Below are positions 60,761 to 64,000 of a stretch of 64,000 nucleotides of DNA, one piece after another. The DNA is taken from positions 868,001 to 932,000 of the forward strand of contig NZ_VOIL01000001.1 of the NCBI RefSeq assembly GCF_007994735.1. Direction: 5' to 3'. Both the position numbers and the translations under genes were made by a program. Every line of letters begins with the position of its first letter. Positions within the stretch are counted from its first letter, which is position 1. The notes beneath the pieces were generated by a model. That model was not told where the DNA came from, ran no database searches, and saw nothing but the letters and a program-made list of their open reading frames with translations. The stretch is from Nesterenkonia populi (lineage in GTDB: Bacteria; Actinomycetota; Actinomycetes; Actinomycetales; Micrococcaceae).

Positions 60761-61584
60761 TGATTCCCGACGAGCGCCGCCGTCGTCTGGTCCATATCGT
60801 GGATGAGCAGGGATCAGCCTCGATCGCAGATCTCACCGAGACGCTCGGGGTCTCCCACATGACGGTCCGGCGGGACATCAAGGTGCTCGAGGAGGACGGC
60901 CGCCTCGTCTCTGTGGCAGGAGGAGTGACCAAACCCTCCCGCATCGCCCTGGATGCCACCCATCAGGCCAAACTCGGCATCCGACCAATCGAGAAGGATG
61001 CCATCGCCTCGCGGGCCGCGGACCTCGTCTCCCCGGGGGACGTGGTGTACCTCGACGCCGGCACCACCATGCTCGCGCTGGCTCGGAAGCTCGTCGAACG
61101 CGCAGCTCCGGAGCCCCTGGTCATCGTCACCAACGACCTCGCCGTCGCCGCCGCAGCGGGGGAGCACCCGCAGGCACGGGTCCATGTGCTCGGCGGCCGC
61201 CTGGACCCCGGGAACATGTCGACGGACGGACCCACCGCAGCAGCAGAGCTGGCCGAGTTCAACATCGACCTGGCCTTCGTCTCTGCCTCCTCCTTCGATC
61301 TCAGGGGGCTCTCGGTGCCCACGGAGGCCAAAGTAATGGTCAAACGCGCCATCATCGAGAACTCCTCCCGGTCCTATCTGACCACGGACGCCAGCAAATA
61401 CGGCCGGGTCGCCGCGTACAAGGCCATCAGCTTCGGCGCCTTCGAGGGCCTCATCACCGACCCCTCCCTGTCCCAGGCGGCCCAGGACCGTTCCGCCGAG
61501 CTGGGCGTAGACCTGCTGCTGACCGGCTCCTCCGATCCGGCCACAGCCCCCGGATCTCTCGACACCTCTGCACCACACTCATGA
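60760..61584 (+). CDS. DeoR family transcriptional regulator
   Basis: A 274-residue DeoR/GlpR-type regulator. The N-terminal helix-turn-helix is RRRRLVHIVDEQGSASIADLTETLGVSHMTVRRDIKVLEEDG, and the C-terminal phosphosugar-sensing domain has YLDAGTTMLALARKL, VTNDLAVAAAA, VLGGRLDPGNMSTDGPTA and LTTDASKYGR. Phosphorylated pathway intermediates are usual inducers, consistent with an OtnK product. The stop of otnI is TGA overlapping both GTG 60757 and ATG 60760; I use ATG, with GGGGAGG upstream. It is encoded inside the operon it presumably controls. Confidence 0.93.
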   Translation: MIPDERRRRLVHIVDEQGSASIADLTETLGVSHMTVRRDIKVLEEDGRLVSVAGGVTKPSRIALDATHQAKLGIRPIEKDAIASRAADLVSPGDVVYLDAGTTMLALARKLVERAAPEPLVIVTNDLAVAAAAGEHPQARVHVLGGRLDPGNMSTDGPTAAAELAEFNIDLAFVSASSFDLRGLSVPTEAKVMVKRAIIENSSRSYLTTDASKYGRVAAYKAISFGAFEGLITDPSLSQAAQDRSAELGVDLLLTGSSDPATAPGSLDTSAPHS

Positions 61585-61601
61585 AAGGACCCAGCGATTC
61601 G

Positions 61602-62561
61602 ATGAAGATCATCGTCACCGGCGGAGCCGGATTCCTCGGCAGCCGCGTCATCAGCCAGCTGCTCGAAGCCCAGGACGCCGGCCGCCTGCCGGTCCAAGTC
61701 ACCCGCATCATCTCCCTGGACCTTGCCGAATGCCCCGTCCAGGACCCCCGCGTGGACTCCCGCGTGGGCGACCTGACCGACCCGCAGCTGGTCTCCGAGC
61801 TTGTCGACGCCGACGTCGCGGGCATCTACCACATGGCTGCAGTGCTCTCCGGAGGCTCGGAGTCCGACTTCGACCTGGCCTACAAGGTCAACGTCGACGC
61901 CACCAAGCAGCTGCTGGAAGCGGCTCGGGCCACCGGTCAGCGCCCGGCCTTCATCTTCACCAGCTCCCTGGCCGTCTTCGGCGGAGAGATGCCTCAGGTG
62001 GTCCCGGAGAACCTCGCCGCCCAGCCGGAGTCCACCTACGGGGCGACCAAGACCATCGGCGAACTGATGGTCAACGAATACTCCCGCAAGGGATATGTGG
62101 ACGCCCGGATCTGCCGACTGCCCACCATCTCCGTGCGTCCCGGCACACCGAACTCAGCAGCCTCATCCTTCGCCAGCGGCATCATCCGGGAGCCGCTGCA
62201 GGGCGTCGCCTCTGAGGTGCCGGTGCCGCTGGAGACACGTATGTGGCTCTCCTCGCCCAATACTGCGGTGGAGAACCTCGTTCACGCCTTCATTGTCGAG
62301 GCAGACCGGCTCGGCACTTGGCGTGTGCTCAACCTTCCCGGGGTCACCGTCACAGTCGCCGAGATGCTCGATGCCCTCGAGACTGTCGGCGGTGCAGAGG
62401 CTCGCTCGCTGGTGAGCCGCCGTGAGGACCAGAAGATCATGGACATCGTCTGCTCCTGGCCCGGGGAATTCGACGTCGAACGAACTCTGTCGCTCGGCTT
62501 CCGTCCGGACAGCAGCTTCGAGGCTGCCGTCCGGCAATTCCATGAGGAGTTCGTCGCCTGA
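61602..62561 (+). CDS. denD: NAD-dependent D-erythronate dehydrogenase-like protein
   Basis: A 319-residue extended SDR. MKIIVTGGAGFLGSRVISQLL carries the NAD loop GGAGFLG, FIFTSSLAVFGG and STYGATKTIGELMV supply the catalytic Ser/Tyr/Lys, and RLPTISVRPGTPNSAASSFASGIIREPLQG is very like DenD, which oxidises D-erythronate to 2-oxo-tetronate. Operon partners OtnI and OtnK fit that pathway. An in-frame ATG at 61581 overlaps the regulator stop by 4 nt; ATG 61602 gives the family N-terminus and has AAAGGA about 12 nt upstream, so it is preferred, moderately. Confidence 0.88.
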   Translation: MKIIVTGGAGFLGSRVISQLLEAQDAGRLPVQVTRIISLDLAECPVQDPRVDSRVGDLTDPQLVSELVDADVAGIYHMAAVLSGGSESDFDLAYKVNVDATKQLLEAARATGQRPAFIFTSSLAVFGGEMPQVVPENLAAQPESTYGATKTIGELMVNEYSRKGYVDARICRLPTISVRPGTPNSAASSFASGIIREPLQGVASEVPVPLETRMWLSSPNTAVENLVHAFIVEADRLGTWRVLNLPGVTVTVAEMLDALETVGGAEARSLVSRREDQKIMDIVCSWPGEFDVERTLSLGFRPDSSFEAAVRQFHEEFVA

Positions 62562-62605
62562 GGCGATTTCGCTCGCACACCTGATTCAGTGTCAAGGAGG
62601 ACACC

Positions 62606-64000
62606 ATGAATGAGCTCGGAACGTCCGAGGTAGGGGCCCTCGTCGGCCTCGCAGCAGCAGTGGCGCTGCTGATCTTCTTCGTCGTCAAAACGAAGATCCA
62701 CGCGATCCTCGCACTGATCATCGCCGCCTCGATCGCCGGCATGGCTGCGGGCATGGCTCCCGACGCCGTCATCGAGACCATCACCGCCGGATTCGGCTCC
62801 ACCCTGGGCACCATCGGTCTGGTGATCGGTCTGGGTGTGATGATGGGGCGCATCCTCGAGGTCTCCGGAGCTGCGGAGAAGCTCGCCTACACCCTGATCC
62901 GCTGGATCGGGAAGAAGAAGGAGGAATGGGCTCTCTCCGTGGCGGGCTTCATCATCTCCATCCCGATCTTCGTCGACTCCGCCTATGTGATCCTTCAGCC
63001 GCTGGTCAGGTCCCTGGCCCACACCACCGGGCGCTCCATCCTCACCCTCGGCATCGCCCTGGCCGGCGGCCTGATCGTCACCCACCACGCTGTTCCCCCG
63101 ACTCCCGGCCCGCTCGGCGCCGCAGGGATCTTCGGGGTCGGCATCGGCGAGATGATCATCTGGGGCGTGGTGCTCACCATCCCCGCCATGCTCCTGGTGA
63201 CCATCTACGCGAAGGTGATGGGCCCACGGATTGAGGCCATGATCGAACGTGACACCGGCGAGACGCTCAGCCCTGCCGAGGCCTTCGAAGAGTTCCAGCA
63301 GCGCGCCGATGAGCGCGAGCAGGAGCTTCCCAGCCTCTTCATCTCCATCCTGCCGATACTGCTGCCGATCGTGCTGATCTTCATCAACACCTTCTCCACC
63401 AACCTCACCGATGCCGGGGTGCTGGACCTGCCCGAGGGCGTGGTCTCTGTTGCAGGATTCATCGGGAACCCGGTCATCGCCCTGCTCTTCGGCGTGCTGG
63501 CCGCCGTCTACGGCCTGACCCGCAACCAGAGCCGCCAGGGCACCATTGCCGATATGGAGAAAGGCGTCCAGGCTGCCGGCATCATCCTGCTGGTCACCGG
63601 CGCCGGTGGTGCGCTCGGCGAGGTGCTGCGTGAGTCCGGTTCGGCAGAGGCCATCGGCGAGGCTGTGGCGAGCCTGCCGCTGCCCACCATCCTGATACCC
63701 TTCATCATTGCCACTGTGGTGCGCATCATCCAGGGCTCCGGCACTGTCGCCATCATCACCTCGGCCTCGATCTCCGCACCCATTCTGGCTCAGGTCCCGG
63801 ATGTGAACATGGTGCTGGCCGCTCAGGCGGCCTCGTTGGGCGCACTGTTCTTCGGCTACTTCAACGACAGCTTCTTCTGGGTGGTCAACCGTATGCTCGG
63901 CGTGAAGAACGCCAAGCACCAGATGCTGGTGTGGTCCGTCCCCACCACCATCGCCTGGGCCGCCACAATGGTGATGCTGCTCATCGCCAGCTTCATCTTC
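62606..64000 (+). CDS. GntP family gluconate/acid-sugar permease, 3' end cut by window
   Basis: Open from ATG 62606 (AAGGAGG 6 nt upstream) to the window edge, 465 codons, with no stop reached. A multi-span carrier of the GntP family (Gnt/Idn permeases): IGLVIGLGVMMGRILEVSGAAEKLAYTLIRWIGKKKEEWALSVAGFIISIPIFVDSAYVIL, GGLIVTHHAVPPTPGPLGAAGIFGVGIG and VRIIQGSGTVAIITSASI are family signatures. As normal length is about 450-470 residues, only a few codons may be missing. The position after denD suggests uptake of D-erythronate or a related tetronate. Confidence 0.92.
   Translation, partial: MNELGTSEVGALVGLAAAVALLIFFVVKTKIHAILALIIAASIAGMAAGMAPDAVIETITAGFGSTLGTIGLVIGLGVMMGRILEVSGAAEKLAYTLIRWIGKKKEEWALSVAGFIISIPIFVDSAYVILQPLVRSLAHTTGRSILTLGIALAGGLIVTHHAVPPTPGPLGAAGIFGVGIGEMIIWGVVLTIPAMLLVTIYAKVMGPRIEAMIERDTGETLSPAEAFEEFQQRADEREQELPSLFISILPILLPIVLIFINTFSTNLTDAGVLDLPEGVVSVAGFIGNPVIALLFGVLAAVYGLTRNQSRQGTIADMEKGVQAAGIILLVTGAGGALGEVLRESGSAEAIGEAVASLPLPTILIPFIIATVVRIIQGSGTVAIITSASISAPILAQVPDVNMVLAAQAASLGALFFGYFNDSFFWVVNRMLGVKNAKHQMLVWSVPTTIAWAATMVMLLIASFIF

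Overview
The window is high-GC (roughly 68-70% by eye) actinobacterial chromosome. The evidence is the coenzyme F420 genes, a resuscitation-promoting factor, a dCTP deaminase of mycobacterial type, DUF4235, MMPL exporters, and many transcripts whose TANNNT -10 box sits 6-8 nt before the start codon (leaderless genes). The acidic proteins and the complete Mrp antiporter suggest a salt- or alkali-adapted Micrococcales member, perhaps Nesterenkonia-like; the genus is inference. I saw no insertion sequences, CRISPR arrays, rRNA or tRNA genes.

Layout. 1-17300: a redox/N-heterocycle island. It holds a class III aminotransferase (cut by the window edge), F420 biosynthesis genes cofE, cofD, fbiC and cofC with a Baeyer-Villiger-type monooxygenase in the same operon, then a divergent operon of beta-ureidopropionase, dihydropyrimidinase, an LLM-class F420 oxidoreductase, F420-dependent glucose-6-phosphate dehydrogenase, a four-gene ABC importer with an NMT1/THI5-type binding protein, and an amidase. 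17297-20570: panD and a phosphonate/phosphite ABC importer behind a four-unit PHO box. 20669-27505: a CtpE-like P-type ATPase, a membrane-anchored unknown, an AEC carrier, dcd and an MFS protein. 27578-34442: mrpA(B)CDEFG. 34496-40780: mixed housekeeping genes, many leaderless (pabC, cls, pabB, a nitrilase, a lipoprotein). 40917-46924: two tandem MMPL exporters around a TetR regulator. 46925-49934: a HAD phosphatase and a GntR/YtrA-type ABC operon. 50141-52285: an unusual Rpf with four SH3 domains and long serine linkers. 52698-58435: S4 protein, Rieske protein, hisD, MscS channel, SDR and a GST-like reductase. 58566-64000: a tetronate (D-erythronate type) operon with kinase, isomerase, DeoR regulator, dehydrogenase and GntP permease.

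How the genes may work together. In the first island, FGD would supply F420H2, the LLM enzyme could use it on an imported pyrimidine-like ring, and dihydropyrimidinase, ureidopropionase and the aminotransferase would finish the reductive pyrimidine route. No dihydropyrimidine dehydrogenase is visible, so an F420-dependent first step is the most interesting hypothesis here. A contradictory feature is that the CofH half of FbiC has lost its radical-SAM cysteine triad, which should block F420 precursor synthesis unless another CofH exists elsewhere.
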